Below, piece after piece: positions 1-9,372 of a stretch of DNA of 64,000 nucleotides (its first letter is position 1; every line of letters begins with the position of its first letter). The notes below the pieces were generated by a model. That model had not been told where the DNA came from and ran no database searches. It worked only from the letters and a program-made list of their open reading frames with translations. A program made the translations under genes and the position numbers. Source of the stretch: JAHECE01 sp963780675 (GTDB lineage Bacteria; Actinomycetota; Actinomycetes; Actinomycetales; JAHECE01); the NCBI GenBank assembly GCA_963780675.1, contig CAWACR010000006.1:1-64000 (forward strand), in the 5' to 3' direction.

Positions 1-333
1 CCAATTGCGGTTTTCGCGCACGTCGGAGCACCGGCGCGCGCGCGGGTGCACGGGGGCGCACGGCGGTCTGATCGGGCCGATGACGATCGGTCGGCATCAC
101 TCGCGGGTGCTCTGTAGAGCGCCCGGCCAGAGACGCCCGAGGAGTGGTTCCGGACGCGGACGCGGCCGTCCTCGCTGACCCTCTCCGGCACTCGTTGCTG
201 GCGGCCCCGGCGGAAGCCCAAGCGCGCCCGCATCCGACCGTTCCGGCGACCCCGGATCGGGGCAGGGCACCTGGCGAGCACTCCCGGCGGCGTTCGGCGC
301 CTGGTATACGCCCGCGTCGAGCTCGGGGCCGGC

Positions 334-570
334 AGGCTCGCGCCTCGCTGCTCGTTGAACGCCCCGACAGGGCCCCAGCGCCGATTCGCCCGCGTCGAGG
401 TCGACCTCGACCCAATCCGACGGGCCGCACGCCGGCACGGCGCGACCGTGAACGACGCCCTCCTGGTCGCGGTCACGGGCGCCATGGCCCGGCTGCTCAC
501 CCACCGTGGGCAGGTGCCGCCAGCCGAGCTCGTCGTCTCCGTCCCGGTCTGCGCCAGGCACTTCTACCCG
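334..570 (+). pseudogene. Wax ester synthase/diacylglycerol acyltransferase (WS/DGAT) internal fragment
   Basis: The reading frame gives SLNAPTGPQRR followed by an ARRHGATVNDALLVAVTGA segment and ELVVSVPV. This matches the segment of actinobacterial WS/DGAT enzymes just after the acyltransferase active site, where NDxxLxxVxGAxR is typical. Intact family members are about 450 residues and acylate long-chain alcohols or diacylglycerol. Here only about 75 residues survive; the N-terminal HHxxxDG region is not found upstream and the frame loses similarity after VSVPV. I read it as a gene remnant. The family assignment rests on remembered motif similarity, not a search. Confidence 0.55.
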
Positions 571-675
571 GCCTTTCGACGCGGTTCAGGCGCGCGCAGC
601 CCGGCGTCCCTCGGCCTCGATGGGAGGACTCGGATCGACTTGACCGTCTGCAGTGACGCCTCTCTCGCTAACCGG

Positions 676-1125
676 TCAGACGCGGTTGAGGGGCGGCAGG
701 TACTTGCTTCGGAGGCGCCGCTCGAGCTCGTCGGCTGCAGTGACAGAGGCGACTTCGAGCCACGACAGCTCGCAGCCGAGCAGCCAGTCGCGGATCGCGG
801 CCGCCTGCTCGGTGGTGACCTTCTGCCGGGTTGGGCGGCCGGTGACGTTCGGTGGAATCCCGAAGAGCAACTCGCACACGTTCCGACGTAGTGACGAGCC
901 GGCCAGGCTGACGCCGCCTCCGAGGTGCTTACCCCACGCGCGCCCGCGGAGGCTCGTCGCCATACCGACGTATACCGGCCCGCCGTCGCGCTTCCAGAGG
1001 TATACCCCTGGAGCATCCGGCAGTTCGGCACGGGCGAGCTCGCGTGCGGCAACAGCGGGTGCGTCGAGCAGTGCCGCCCACTCTCCCCCGGTCGGGGGAT
1101 GGACGGCCCGGCTCACGCTGCTCAA
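676..1125 (-). CDS. GIY-YIG nuclease-like protein
   Basis: The 149-residue protein carries PGVYLWKRDGGPVYVGMA near residue 38, which fits the GIY-YIG core (G[IV]Y...YVG), followed by SLRGRAWGKH, where the conserved Arg of the fold is expected. Proteins of this size with a lone GIY-YIG fold occur in actinobacterial accessory regions; their substrates are mostly unknown. The start is TTG at 1125 or GTG at 1116; neither has a convincing ribosome binding site. It lies between a decayed acyltransferase fragment and a lipoprotein gene on the same strand. Whether it still cuts DNA cannot be judged, because the distal catalytic Glu is not obvious to me. Confidence 0.65.
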   Translation of the reverse strand: MSSVSRAVHPPTGGEWAALLDAPAVAARELARAELPDAPGVYLWKRDGGPVYVGMATSLRGRAWGKHLGGGVSLAGSSLRRNVCELLFGIPPNVTGRPTRQKVTTEQAAAIRDWLLGCELSWLEVASVTAADELERRLRSKYLPPLNRV

Positions 1126-1148
1126 TACGGCATCCGCAGCGAATCCGG

Positions 1149-1919
1149 TCAGGAGAAGTAGCCGCTGACGCCGACGACGAAGGTCGGGCAGGGGTCTCCG
1201 AACAGGTTCGCTGAGAACGTGACAGCGCCGCCATCGGGGACCTCATCGGTCTGCTCGGCGAAGGTGATCATGCTCGAAAGGAGTGCGTCGCCCTCGAAGC
1301 AGTACACCCCGACGCTGTACGGACCGGTCGTCTCGGCGCCCGTCTCGTTCGTCGCGCTGCCCACGATGGAGTCGCCAGACACGTTCGCCTCGGTAACGGT
1401 CAGCGGTGCGGTGTTGTACGGGCTGGTATCGGCAGCGGTAGTGCTCGCCTGGAACTCGTACTCGGCATCGGCGGGGATGGCCTCGGCATTGTCGAAGAAG
1501 ATGTACGACAGGCCCGCCTCGCCCGGCTGCAGCTGGGCCGGCGTCGTGCCCTGGCTACTTCCGGTTGCCACGATGGACCCGCCGCTGCGCGCGGTCGCGG
1601 TCCAGTCGACGTGCGAAATGCTCTCGCTCGTGTTGTTGCGGAACGCGAAGGTCAGGGTTCCGCTAGCCGTGTCGAGCGGACCGATCTGCACCACCGAGAC
1701 CTCGCCCGGCTTCCCGGCCTCGAGGTTCGGCTGTGCCGTGCCGCCGAGGTAGCCGCTGGCGTTGAACGGCAGCGGCTCGACCTCGGTAGCCGCGGGTTCT
1801 TCCGCGGGCGCTGATGTCACGGTGTCGCGCTCGTCCGCCGCAGGCTCGCTCGATGAGCCGCACGCGGTGAGCAGAAGCGTCGCGGCGAAAATAGCCGCCA
1901 ATCCCCCGGTAGTTCGCAT
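1149..1919 (-). CDS. Secreted lipoprotein of unknown function
   Basis: The product of about 256 residues starts MRTTGGLAAIFAATLLL and has a lipobox LTAC around residue 21, so it should be processed by signal peptidase II and anchored to the outer face of the membrane. After the Cys comes a low-complexity Ser/Ala/Glu/Pro/Thr linker and then a domain rich in beta-type sequence and in Asn, Thr and Ser. FxFRNNTSESISHVD suggests a domain of the kind that follows substituent-rich immunoglobulin-like folds, but I do not recognise a family. An upstream in-frame Met at 1952 would bury the signal peptide, so 1919 is preferred. It is divergent from a second lipoprotein gene at 2053. Confidence 0.7.
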   Translation of the reverse strand: MRTTGGLAAIFAATLLLTACGSSSEPAADERDTVTSAPAEEPAATEVEPLPFNASGYLGGTAQPNLEAGKPGEVSVVQIGPLDTASGTLTFAFRNNTSESISHVDWTATARSGGSIVATGSSQGTTPAQLQPGEAGLSYIFFDNAEAIPADAEYEFQASTTAADTSPYNTAPLTVTEANVSGDSIVGSATNETGAETTGPYSVGVYCFEGDALLSSMITFAEQTDEVPDGGAVTFSANLFGDPCPTFVVGVSGYFS

Positions 1920-2039
1920 GAATCTCACGCTATCAGTTGGCTCCGACGTCACATGGCCGGGGTGCTGGAGTGTGTCTCAGCTTGGGAACGATCGCGCGCA
2001 GGGATCAGTCGAATGTTCAGGATTGTCACCCGCCGCCCA

Positions 2040-2045
2040 TAGTAT
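2040..2045 (+). promoter_or_regulatory. Putative -10 box of a leaderless promoter
   Basis: TAGTAT lies 7 nt before the ATG at 2053. This spacing would start transcription at or next to the start codon. No ribosome binding site is visible before that ATG, which is consistent with a leaderless mRNA, common in actinobacteria. No good -35 is seen. Confidence 0.45.
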
Positions 2046-2052
2046 TCAGAGC

Positions 2053-2529
2053 ATGAAGCACAGCATCCTCGTCCCGTTGGCGATCGCCGCATTCCTGCTG
2101 ACCGGCTGCTCGAGCAGCCCGGGAGCGCCGGTCACTGAGAGCAACGGAGGTGGCAACACCGCGTCGGCGCCGGCTGAGGAGCAAGCACCTCCGGCCGAGC
2201 CTCTGGATCTCACGGGCGACTGGAAGCAGACGAATTCGAACTCGGCCGACTCGTATCAGGCCGCTACGATCGCCGGTGACATCATCACGGTCAACTGGGT
2301 CAACGAGGCGGACTCCACCACGGCGCTGTACTGGGTCGGCACGTACGAGGCGCCCACGGAGGCCGCCGACACATTCACATGGATGTCAGCCGGCGACGTC
2401 GCGCAGATGGAGACCGCGCTGCTGGCTTCTGGCGACGACGCGAAGGAGTTCACCTACGAGGACGGGAAGCTGAAGTACGAGCTGACCGCGATGGGCGTGA
2501 CGATGACCGTGGAGATGGAGAGGCAGTAG
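2053..2529 (+). CDS. Small secreted lipoprotein
   Basis: The 158-residue product begins MKHSILVPLAIAAFLLTGCSS: a short charged n-region, a hydrophobic core and the lipobox LTGC. A Ser/Gly/Ala/Glu/Pro linker follows to about residue 55, then a compact acidic domain starting LDLTGDWKQTNSNSADSYQAA. The LTGDWKQ opening and repeated short strands resemble small lipocalin-like or META-like lipoprotein domains, but I cannot assign a family. The reading frame stays open far upstream; the ATG at 2053 is chosen because it directly starts a signal peptide and has a -10 box 7 nt before it. It is divergent from the lipoprotein gene ending at 1149. Confidence 0.7.
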   Translation: MKHSILVPLAIAAFLLTGCSSSPGAPVTESNGGGNTASAPAEEQAPPAEPLDLTGDWKQTNSNSADSYQAATIAGDIITVNWVNEADSTTALYWVGTYEAPTEAADTFTWMSAGDVAQMETALLASGDDAKEFTYEDGKLKYELTAMGVTMTVEMERQ

Positions 2530-2552
2530 GTCTCCCCGGGCGACAGCGACCG

Positions 2553-2997
2553 ATGGTCGACGACGCGGTGTCACACGCGAGCGATAGTGCCGTTCGGCGC
2601 GGTGCCGAGGCCGTGACGATGCAGGTGCTCGCGGAACGGCTCGGCGTCGGGCTCGCTCCGGCGACGATTCGCCTGACGATGGAACGCGAGTCGAGCTCGA
2701 CGGCGCGGACGGTGCTCGCGGAGTCGTGGGCGCGGTTCGGTGCCCCCTGGCCAGCGAATTACAGGAAGAGTGCTGACCGATGCGCTGAAGCTCTCGTGGA
2801 TCGCCGGGCACCTCGTGCCGCGCCCGGCGCCCCTGGTGCTCCTGATGGCAGATCAGGCGGCCGCGCGGCCGTTCACCGGCGGCGCGGGCTGGGGTGCCCG
2901 CGCGATCGCCGATCTCGGCGTAGAGGTCGTGGTCGTGGAGTTGTCCTCGGAGCTGGCAGCGACGGTCGTGGCCGCGCAGGCGAGGCAGTTCCGTTGA
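2553..2997 (+). pseudogene. Broken gene for an unidentified actinobacterial protein
   Basis: Two plus-strand frames appear to be halves of one gene. The first, from 2553, reads VDDAVSHASDSAVRRG then MQVLAERLGVGLAPATIRLT, resembling a helix-turn-helix-like N-terminus. The second, to 2997, reads VLTDALKLSWIAGHLVP, then a D-Q-A-A-R-PF stretch, and ends DLGVEVVVVELSSE with AAQARQFR. The hydrophobic pattern suggests a small alpha/beta domain with a final strand. The join near 2760 needs a frame change, so the gene is frameshifted or internally deleted. I do not recognise the function. Confidence 0.35.
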
Positions 2998-3074
2998 ACC
3001 TTGGCGTGGACGCTCTCAACCCCGGCGAGGTCGGGAGTCGGCGTTGTGCAAACAGATGAGGGCGATGCGGTTGA

Positions 3075-4536
3075 CTAATCGAGGAAGTAGGTGAGGATCT
3101 TCTGTTCGGAATCGAGGACCTCATCCGCTGCTACGCCGATTGCCATAGCGAGCTCGACCGATCCGAGGAGGCTCACCGCGACATCGGGCGAGAATGCTCG
3201 TTCGAGAACTTCGAGGTAGTCGGCGATGCTCTCGTCGAGCTTGTTGATGAGCTCTTGGTACTCGGCGGCGAGCTGCTCGTCGAGTACGCGCTGCTCTTCG
3301 AGATAGCGCGCGATGAGCTCCGCCTCGCGCTTGGAGAGGGAAGACGAGACGGCCTTGTACATCACGGTGCCGACGGTGTTGCCGATCACGGCGCCGAGGA
3401 CGGGCACGGGGATGAGCGCCTGCCCGACGAAGGAGGACAGGGCGCTGACGGCGGCTTCCAGGGAGACGAGCTCGGCGTTCTCGATGAACTCCAACTCGTC
3501 GATTTCGCCGCGGCGGAGCTTGTTCGCTTGCTCTGCGATGCCGAAGGCAGCGGTCACAATCGCGCTGGCGACGGCAGCGGACGTGGCGGTGAAGTTCGTG
3601 AGCGTGTAGATGCTGAGGCCTCGGACGCCGCCCTTGGCGACGCCGAAGCCAGTGTCGCCGGCGATGTCGGCCCAGTCGTGGCTAGTGAAGTCCTTGAGCT
3701 TCTTACCTTGACGGCGCTTCTCGACCACGGCCAGCACGAAGGCGGTTCCGCCCTCGACGGCTGCGGCCACGAGTGCGGCTTTCGCGGCCTCCTTCAGCCT
3801 CGGCTGGCTCCTTTGGTGGGCGGCGTCCCGCTGGGACTGGTCAGTGGAGAGGAGGGATTCCTTCTCCGCCTCGAGCGTCGAGCCGTAGACGCCCTTCTGA
3901 ACCGCGTGGTACTCCAGGTTTGAGGGTTCGAGTGACTCGATGCCGACAGAGCCCTCCTCGAAGAAGGCCTGCACCCGCTCCCAGTCCTTGAGCGATGGGC
4001 CATCGCCGCTGCGCGTCAGGAGCTCTGCTCGCCTCCTCGGGCGGCATGGCGTGCAGCCCTTGAATCACCTCGAAGTGGTCGCGGGGGATCTGATACTTCC
4101 CGCCGTTCTCGACGAAGTCGGGGTACTTCCGGAGGTGCTCCGCGATCGCACCGAGGCCGAAGCGACCGCCGGCCGCGACGAACTTCTGCTGGATCTCCAC
4201 GCCACCGCGCATGAGGTCCACGGGGCCGTTGTCGTTCACCCACTGGTAGACGGCACCCCCGCCGAGGATCTGATTTCGAGCGTTGCCGACGCCCACCTCG
4301 GCGACTTCGGCTATGAAGCCGTGCATCCCCTTCACTCCGCCGCGGTTGGTGGCGACCACTTCGAGGTCGATCTTCCGGATGGCTTCGTCGACGCTGGCGA
4401 GCGCGTCCTGGAGATTGAGGTCCTGCCGACGTAGGGCGTTCAGTAGGTTGTCCAGACGGACCTGGTTGAGGTAGTTGACCCAGGCAGCGACCGCCTGCTC
4501 TTGGTTGCTCTTCGTGAGCTTCGCGGCGTCACTCAT
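3075..4536 (-). pseudogene. Large membrane-associated protein of unknown function, frameshifted (gene B of a two-gene cassette)
   Basis: Restoring one frame gives about 485 residues. The N-terminal part (MSDAAKLTKSNQEQAVAAW...) is soluble and contains NRGGVKGMHGFIAEVAEVGV and QIPRDHFEVIQGLHAMPP. The C-terminal half has hydrophobic stretches (AALVAAAVEGGTAFVLAVVE; ATSAAVASAIVTAAFGIA; FVGQALIPVPVLGAVIG) and a charged helical tail with EAELIARYLEEQRVLDEQLA. The frame changes near 4016-4025, where the sequence leaves MPPEEAS and continues as ELLTRSGDG in another frame. The start at 4536 overlaps the stop of the upstream gene by 8 nt, so the two were translationally coupled. The family is unknown to me; membrane insertion is inferred from the hydrophobic segments. 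Confidence 0.6.
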
Positions 4537-5522
4537 CATCGCCGGTCTGCTCAATGCGCTCGCTCAGCAGGACGGCGCATGACTTCGCGTTGTTCACGAG
4601 TGCGGCGAGCTGGGACTGCTGGGAGGTAGTCAACGCTGTGAAGTCGGCGCCGAAGTACTCGAGTGCGTCGCCGTAGCTCTTCAGGAGTAGCTCACGGAGG
4701 GAGGTGGTGCGCCGAAGGAGGTCGTCGATCTGGGCGTCGATGCCCATGACGAGTGCGGTGTTCTGCTTCAACGCGGTCAGCGCCTCGCTGCTTCTCCTCG
4801 CGATTGTCGAACTTCTTCTTGGCGAACAGCGCGATCGACACGAGGAGGGTAGCCCCTGCGACCGTCCACCCGATCGGGCCCGCGAGTGCAAGCAGGGCAC
4901 CGCCCGCGGCAGTGCCCCCGCCTCCGGCTGCGAGGGCCCCTCCTCCGAGCCATGCCAGAGCAGCGCTTGTTGCAGCGGCTCCGGAGAGCGTTGAGATGGC
5001 CGTGCCAGTCGATGCAACGCCGAAAGTGGTGGCGACCCACATCGCCGCAGTCGGGGCCATGCTCGCGACCGCGGCACCCGCGGCGAACCCCGCGCCGGCG
5101 CCTGCAGCCGACTTTCGGGCGGCCTCGAGGTCCTTCCGGGCGAACTCCTCCGCCTCGAGGAACTGGGCCCTATGGACGTGAATGTCGTCGAAGTCGGTCT
5201 CGAAGGACTTCGGCGTGTTGGCGATACTGTTCACCAGCAACTCGACGAACTCGATTAGATCCGTCGAGCGCTCGCGCTGGCGCAGGAGAGAGAGGCCGTT
5301 GTCGTTCATCGCAGTGAACGCGCCGTTGTACTCGGCTATGGCCTCAACGTAGGGGTCCGGCTTCTTCGCCGTCAGCTTCTCGATGGTGTCGCCGGCCGCG
5401 TCCTTGAGATCACCAGCCTGCTCGAGCACCTGTGCCGAGGTGACCCGAGCGAACTGGCCGATGTTGTCGACGGCCTTGCCGAAGCCCTCCTTGGCCTTGT
5501 CCACCTTGAGCGGTTCAACCAT
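4529..5522 (-). pseudogene. Glycine-rich membrane protein of unknown function, frameshifted (gene A of a two-gene cassette)
   Basis: Restoring one frame gives about 330 residues. The order is: a charged helical N-terminus (MVEPLKVDKAKEGFGKAV), a helical middle with EEFARKDLEAARKSA, and about 90 residues of Gly/Ala-rich hydrophobic sequence with STGTAISTLSGAAATSAAL and AWLGGGALAAGGGGTAAGG, a glycine-zipper-like pattern. AKKKFDNREEK follows, then a helical C-terminus ending ERIEQTGDDE. The frame changes near 4790-4796 after NREEK. The glycine-zipper region could form a membrane helical hairpin or oligomer. It is the first gene of the cassette, with ATG at 5522. Its role is unknown; a conflict, toxin or stress role is only inferred from the paired membrane-active architecture and location in a decayed island. 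Confidence 0.6.
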
Positions 5523-6637
5523 CGCGATCCCCGAACTCCGTTGCGGCTCTCATACTGACGAGAGGATATCGGGCACCTGCGACACGAGACCTTTTACTGG
5601 TGCCCCAGCAGACGCTGAGAGATGCGGAGCGGGGACGGTCCAGTATCTGTTGTGGTCGCGCCACGAACGAGACAGAGCAGGTGCTGGCAGGTCGTCGGGT
5701 GCTGGTCGCCGGCGGGACGAGAAACGTCGGTGAGGGCGTTCGCCCTGGTCGGCGGCTGGTGGGCCGGCAAGGCGCTGTGGGAGATCAGGGAGGAGGACTG
5801 GCAGACGGTGTTCGTCTCCCCGGCCACGACCCACATGGCGTTGGTGCGGGCGTCGCCCAACAGCAGGGGACCGAGATCGCGGCACGCTTCCTGCGCCGCA
5901 TGCGGGAAGCATCGGCCGCCGAAGCCCAACAAGCCAACCGGCCCGAGGTCCTGGCCCAGCTCGCCGCCGAGGTCGACCTCGACGTCGGCGCATGACGACA
6001 GCACGTGGGCGCAGGCTGCGCCGACAGCGCCCGTGTCCGTCGGTTCGATCATGAACGCGTCCTGACCGCGTACGGGTGCGCCTTCTTCCGGGACGGCAGC
6101 CCTGCTGAATCACGCGACCACGCACTACCTGGCCGGAAGGAGTCACCCGGGCGGCGTGTCCGCGCAGCACGTGCACCTCTCCTTCGAGCAGCGGGACGCG
6201 CTGACCGTGGACCACCACGAGGACGGCAACGGCATCGGCACCAACTCCCTGAACCCGCCCACGCAACAACTTGGCGGGCTGAGCGCCGACGAGTTCCCCT
6301 TCCGCCAGGACGGCGGCGCCTTCAACGGCTCCTTCTACGGCGAGAGCATCAGGATGGTGGCACTGCGGGCGGCGACGGCCGCCTCTTCGCGCAGGACCTC
6401 GCCACGCAGAGCGACCTCGCCGGGCAGGAGATATGGATCCGCGTGGCGGAGGCGTTCGAAGAGGGCCGACAACGTGCGCCCGCGTGCAGGTGCCTGGGCC
6501 GGAGTTCAAGTCCCCCCTCCCCCTCCGCTTGGCTGTGCCCCGGGCGGGAGCGAGCAGTTGTGCGCACGCGTGCACTCCCTGCGGGTAGGAGGAGCTGACA
6601 CCCGACGTCCGCCCCTCCGATCTCACCGGGGAAGGGG
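5523..6637. other. Decayed intergenic stretch with coding remnants
   Basis: No intact gene is convincing here. Two plus-strand pieces have coding character. One near 5850-5995 ends with ARFLRRMREASAAEAQQ and a short acidic tail before a stop at 5993-5995. The other, about 6095-6360, reads LNHATTHYLAGRSHPGG then QHVHLSFEQRDALTVDHHED and SLNPPTQQLGGLSADEF before losing its frame. Neither has a start or a family I recognise. They look like C-terminal or internal fragments left by deletion next to the integrase. Confidence 0.35.
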
Positions 6638-8074
6638 ATGGTCATGGTCAGGCCGCGCACACCGATCGGGGAGTTGGGGAACGTCACGCTCACACAACTG
6701 GAGGGTGGGCAGTGGCGGGCGAGGGGACGGCTTCGCCTCGCCAACGGCGACCTGGTCAGCATCGAAGTCACGAGGGCGTCGAAGGCGAAGGCCCTCGCCG
6801 CGGTGAAGGAACGCGCCGCCGAACGCGTCAGCGAGAAGGCCACCGGGCGGGTGCGGACATCGATGACGATCAGCGCGCTGGCCGACGCGTGGTTCGAGGA
6901 GATGGACCGCACCGAGCAGGTCCTGCCCCAAACCCTGGACAAGTACGAAACCATCCTCGACACCCACGTCCTGCCCCGACTCGGGTCCCTGACCGTCCGC
7001 GAGACCACCACCGAACGCCTCGCCGACGCCATCGAGGACATCGCCCGGGTCCACCGGACCCAAGCCGTCCGCTCACTCACCGTGCTGCGGGGGATGCTCG
7101 ACTTCGCCGTCCGCTACGGCGCGATCGCGTTCAACCCCGCCGACGCCGTCCGCCGCCCCCGCGTCCCCAAGAAGGCGCCCGTCGCCCTCGCCGGTCACCA
7201 GATCGTCGCCGTCCGCGAAGCGATCCGCCTCTACCGCATCGGACCCGGACACCTGGGACCACGCCCGGACGGCAACCTCGGCGCCGGGTTCGACCTCATG
7301 CTCGGCTCCGGCACCCGGATCGGTGAAGCCCTCGCCCTGCGCTGGCGCGACGTCGACCTCGACGACGCCACGATCACCATCGAGGGGACGATGGTCGACA
7401 TATCCGGGCAAGGCGTCACCCGTCAGGCGTTCCCCAAGACCAGCACCAGCCGACGCACCCTGCGCCTCCCGCCGTTCGCCGTCCAGGCGCTGCGGTCCCG
7501 GCTGCCTCGCGCTGCGGGACCGGACTCACCGGTGTTCGCGACCCGGCACCGGGGAACACATGACGCCCCACCAGTTCCGCTCCCAGCTCCGCGTGGTCCT
7601 CGCCGCCAACGCCATGACCGGGCAGCTGACCCCGCACACCCTGCGCCGGACCGTGGCCACCGCCATCGAACGCGGCCGGGGCCTCGACGACGCGGCGACC
7701 GTCGCTGGGCCACGCCGGCACCGCCGTCACCACCGCGCACTACATCGAGAAGCGCCGCGACGCCAGTCGTCGTCGTCGAAGAGATCCAAGCCATCCTCGA
7801 CGCCGCGACCACCCCGACCAACCCCGGGAACAACCGCAGACGTCCACGCCCGACCCCACACTTACCCCACAGATTGAACTCGCCACCGCGCGGAATCGAC
7901 CGTCAGACGATCCCGAACGAAGAGGACGAAACCCCAGGCCAGCGGCCATGCCATGCCCTCACGGCCCCACACATTGACGGCCTGACGGGAAGAAGAGGTC
8001 GTGGGTTCAAATCCCGCCACCCCGACAGGTGTCGCTTGCCAGCGGGATGGGACCACCGTGTTGTCAGTAACTAG
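6638..8074 (+). pseudogene. Tyrosine-type integrase with multiple frameshifts
   Basis: The N-terminal part (GELGNVTLTQLEGGQWRAR...) is an arm-binding-like domain, followed by a SAM-like core-binding domain around TISALADAWFEEMDRTEQ. The catalytic domain shows SGTRIGEALALRW (first catalytic Arg). Then, after a frame change near 7548, come TPHQFRSQL and TPHTLRRTVATAI (HxxR). After another change near 7704 comes LGHAGTAVTTAHYIEKR (the LGH motif and the Tyr nucleophile). A third change near 7765 returns to the first frame (VVVVEEIQAILDA). All catalytic residues survive but in three frames, so the enzyme is dead unless these are sequencing errors. The frame then runs through the tRNA-Pro-like att sequence; the true end is probably before about 7980. 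Confidence 0.8.
7991..8027 (+). other. tRNA-Pro 3'-end copy (putative attachment site)
   Basis: The sequence contains a T-arm, GTGGG TTCAAAT CCCGC, that pairs with one G-T pair, followed by an acceptor strand CACCCCG and discriminator A. This is the 3' end of actinobacterial tRNA-Pro, whose 5' end starts CGGGGTG. No D-arm or 5' half is present, so it is not a tRNA gene. It lies just after a tyrosine integrase, the expected position of an att site where the element carried a copy of the tRNA 3' end. Confidence 0.7.
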
Positions 8075-8090
8075 GGACCACCTCGGGGTG

Positions 8091-8410
8091 TTAGCGAGCA
8101 TCGCGGGCCGCCGTTCCTGCGTCAATGTCGGCGCGCCGGTGGGGGTGTCGTTGGCGGTAGGACGAGCCTTCGATGATCGGGGTGTGCGCGCCTGAGGTGA
8201 GCCGGTCGACAGCGGACTGGGCGAGGAGGGCGTCGGCCATCATGGTCAGCCACTCCCCCGGCGTCCGGTTCGAGGTCAAGATCGTGCTGGCTTTGCGGTG
8301 GCGCTCGACGACGAGCTCGTAGAAGTCGTTCGTCTCGGTTGCTTCGAGTCTTCGGGGGGCGAAGTCATCGAGGATGAGGACGCTCGCGAGGCACGCAGGG
8401 GCGCTCGCGT
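8091..8410 (-). pseudogene. IS21-family IstB-like ATP-binding protein, C-terminal fragment
   Basis: The minus-strand frame reads SVLILDDFAPRRLEATETND, then FYELVVERHRKASTI, LTSNRTPGEWLTMMADALLA, QSAVDRLTS and EGSSYRQRHPH. This is the Walker B (LILDDF) to C-terminus portion of IstB, the AAA+ helper of IS21 transposition. The Walker A half and the IstA transposase are absent. The fragment sits immediately beyond the tRNA-Pro att-like sequence and before an ASCH gene. It marks a past IS21 insertion or deletion that removed the rest. Confidence in the family is good because SNRTPxEW and YR motifs are typical. Confidence 0.75.
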
Positions 8411-8504
8411 CCCGGGGGCAGCCGCGTGAAGGCTCGGAGCTCTACCCCCGCCGCGTACGCTGCGAACCAGACCAGCGCACCCGGGGTAGGAGGTGGCGGC
8501 GCCG

Positions 8505-8909
8505 ATGCTGGCACTGAGCATCCGCCAACCGTGGGCATGGCTCATCGTCGCCGGATTCAAGGACGTCGAGAACCGGACATGGGCGACCCGCCACCGCGGC
8601 CGCTTCCTCATCCACGCCAGTCAACGGCTCGACCGGGGTGCTCTTGACACCCTGGTGGAATCGGCCCAGATCAAGTTGCCAGACGTGAGGGAGTTGCCGA
8701 CCGGCGGGATCGTTGGGGTCGCTGACCTCCTCGACTGCGTGACGTCGTCGACGAGTCCGTGGTTCACCGGACCCTTCGGGTTCGTGATCGGCGCCGCGCA
8801 CGACCTACCCTTCGTCGCCCTGCGCGGCCGGCTGGGGTTCTTCGACGCCGGCGAGAACCCCGAGTGGCGCGCCGCGGCCCAGGAGCTCACCGACAAGCCC
8901 GCGGCCTGA
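8505..8909 (+). CDS. ASCH domain protein
   Basis: The 134-residue product opens MLALSIRQPWAWLIVAGFKD with VENRTW, the signature of ASCH domains (RQPWA...G.K.vE.R.w), followed by GRFLIHAS and GGIVGVADL strands. ASCH domains form a PUA-like beta-barrel and are thought to bind RNA or modified nucleosides; some are small nucleases. The ATG at 8505 is preferred over GTG at 8493 because AGGAGG lies about 10 nt before it. Length fits single-domain ASCH proteins. The 3' end EWRAAAQELTDKPAA is typical of the actinobacterial version. It appears intact, and monocistronic among decayed neighbours. Confidence 0.8.
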   Translation: MLALSIRQPWAWLIVAGFKDVENRTWATRHRGRFLIHASQRLDRGALDTLVESAQIKLPDVRELPTGGIVGVADLLDCVTSSTSPWFTGPFGFVIGAAHDLPFVALRGRLGFFDAGENPEWRAAAQELTDKPAA

Positions 8910-9054
8910 CCGACCGACCCTGGATCGGCGGGCGTCGAACCCCCGCCCCACCCGGCCGGCACCTCTGCGACACCAGAGCCGGTCACGACCTCGACCCGGA
9001 CACCTACCAGGAGCTCATCGAGCGGCACCGACGCTGACCCTGTGCCGACCCCGT

Positions 9055-9372
9055 TCACGCCGATCGGCGGTGAGGGGTGTCGCGATGCTGGCCGACGGCG
9101 CCGCCCACCGGGCCGGAGAACACCGCCGTCTGGTGGGAAGAGACCCGCAACTCCCCGTCGAACTCCTGGCACCACAGCGGCTGGTCGGCGTCGATCCGCA
9201 ACCGCAACCCGCCGCCACGCACGCCTTGGCGCGCCGCCGCGGCCCGGCGCGAGCTCCAGTGCGGCGAGTGGAACGGCAACCAGGTGCGGGCGTCGGGACC
9301 GTCGCCGTCGAAAGCGTCCTGCAGGACCAGGCGGCAACCCGTGCGGTGCAGGCGCCCGCCCGTGTTCGTCAT
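9055..9372 (-). pseudogene. Glycoside hydrolase family 16-like protein, N-terminal fragment
   Basis: The frame gives LVLQDAFDGDGPDARTWLPF then HSPHWSSRRAAAAR and LRIDADQPLWCQEFDGELRV. The D-x-FDG-x-x-D-x-x-x-W opening and later strands match the start of GH16/concanavalin-like proteins found in actinobacteria. Only about 100 residues remain, where the family needs 230 or more; the catalytic ExDxxE is missing. The reading frame ends GQHRDTPHRRSA by drifting out of similarity. Its ATG at 9372 overlaps the stop of the VOC gene by 4 nt in the VOC C-terminal frame, so the two were probably one operon before truncation. Confidence 0.5.
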
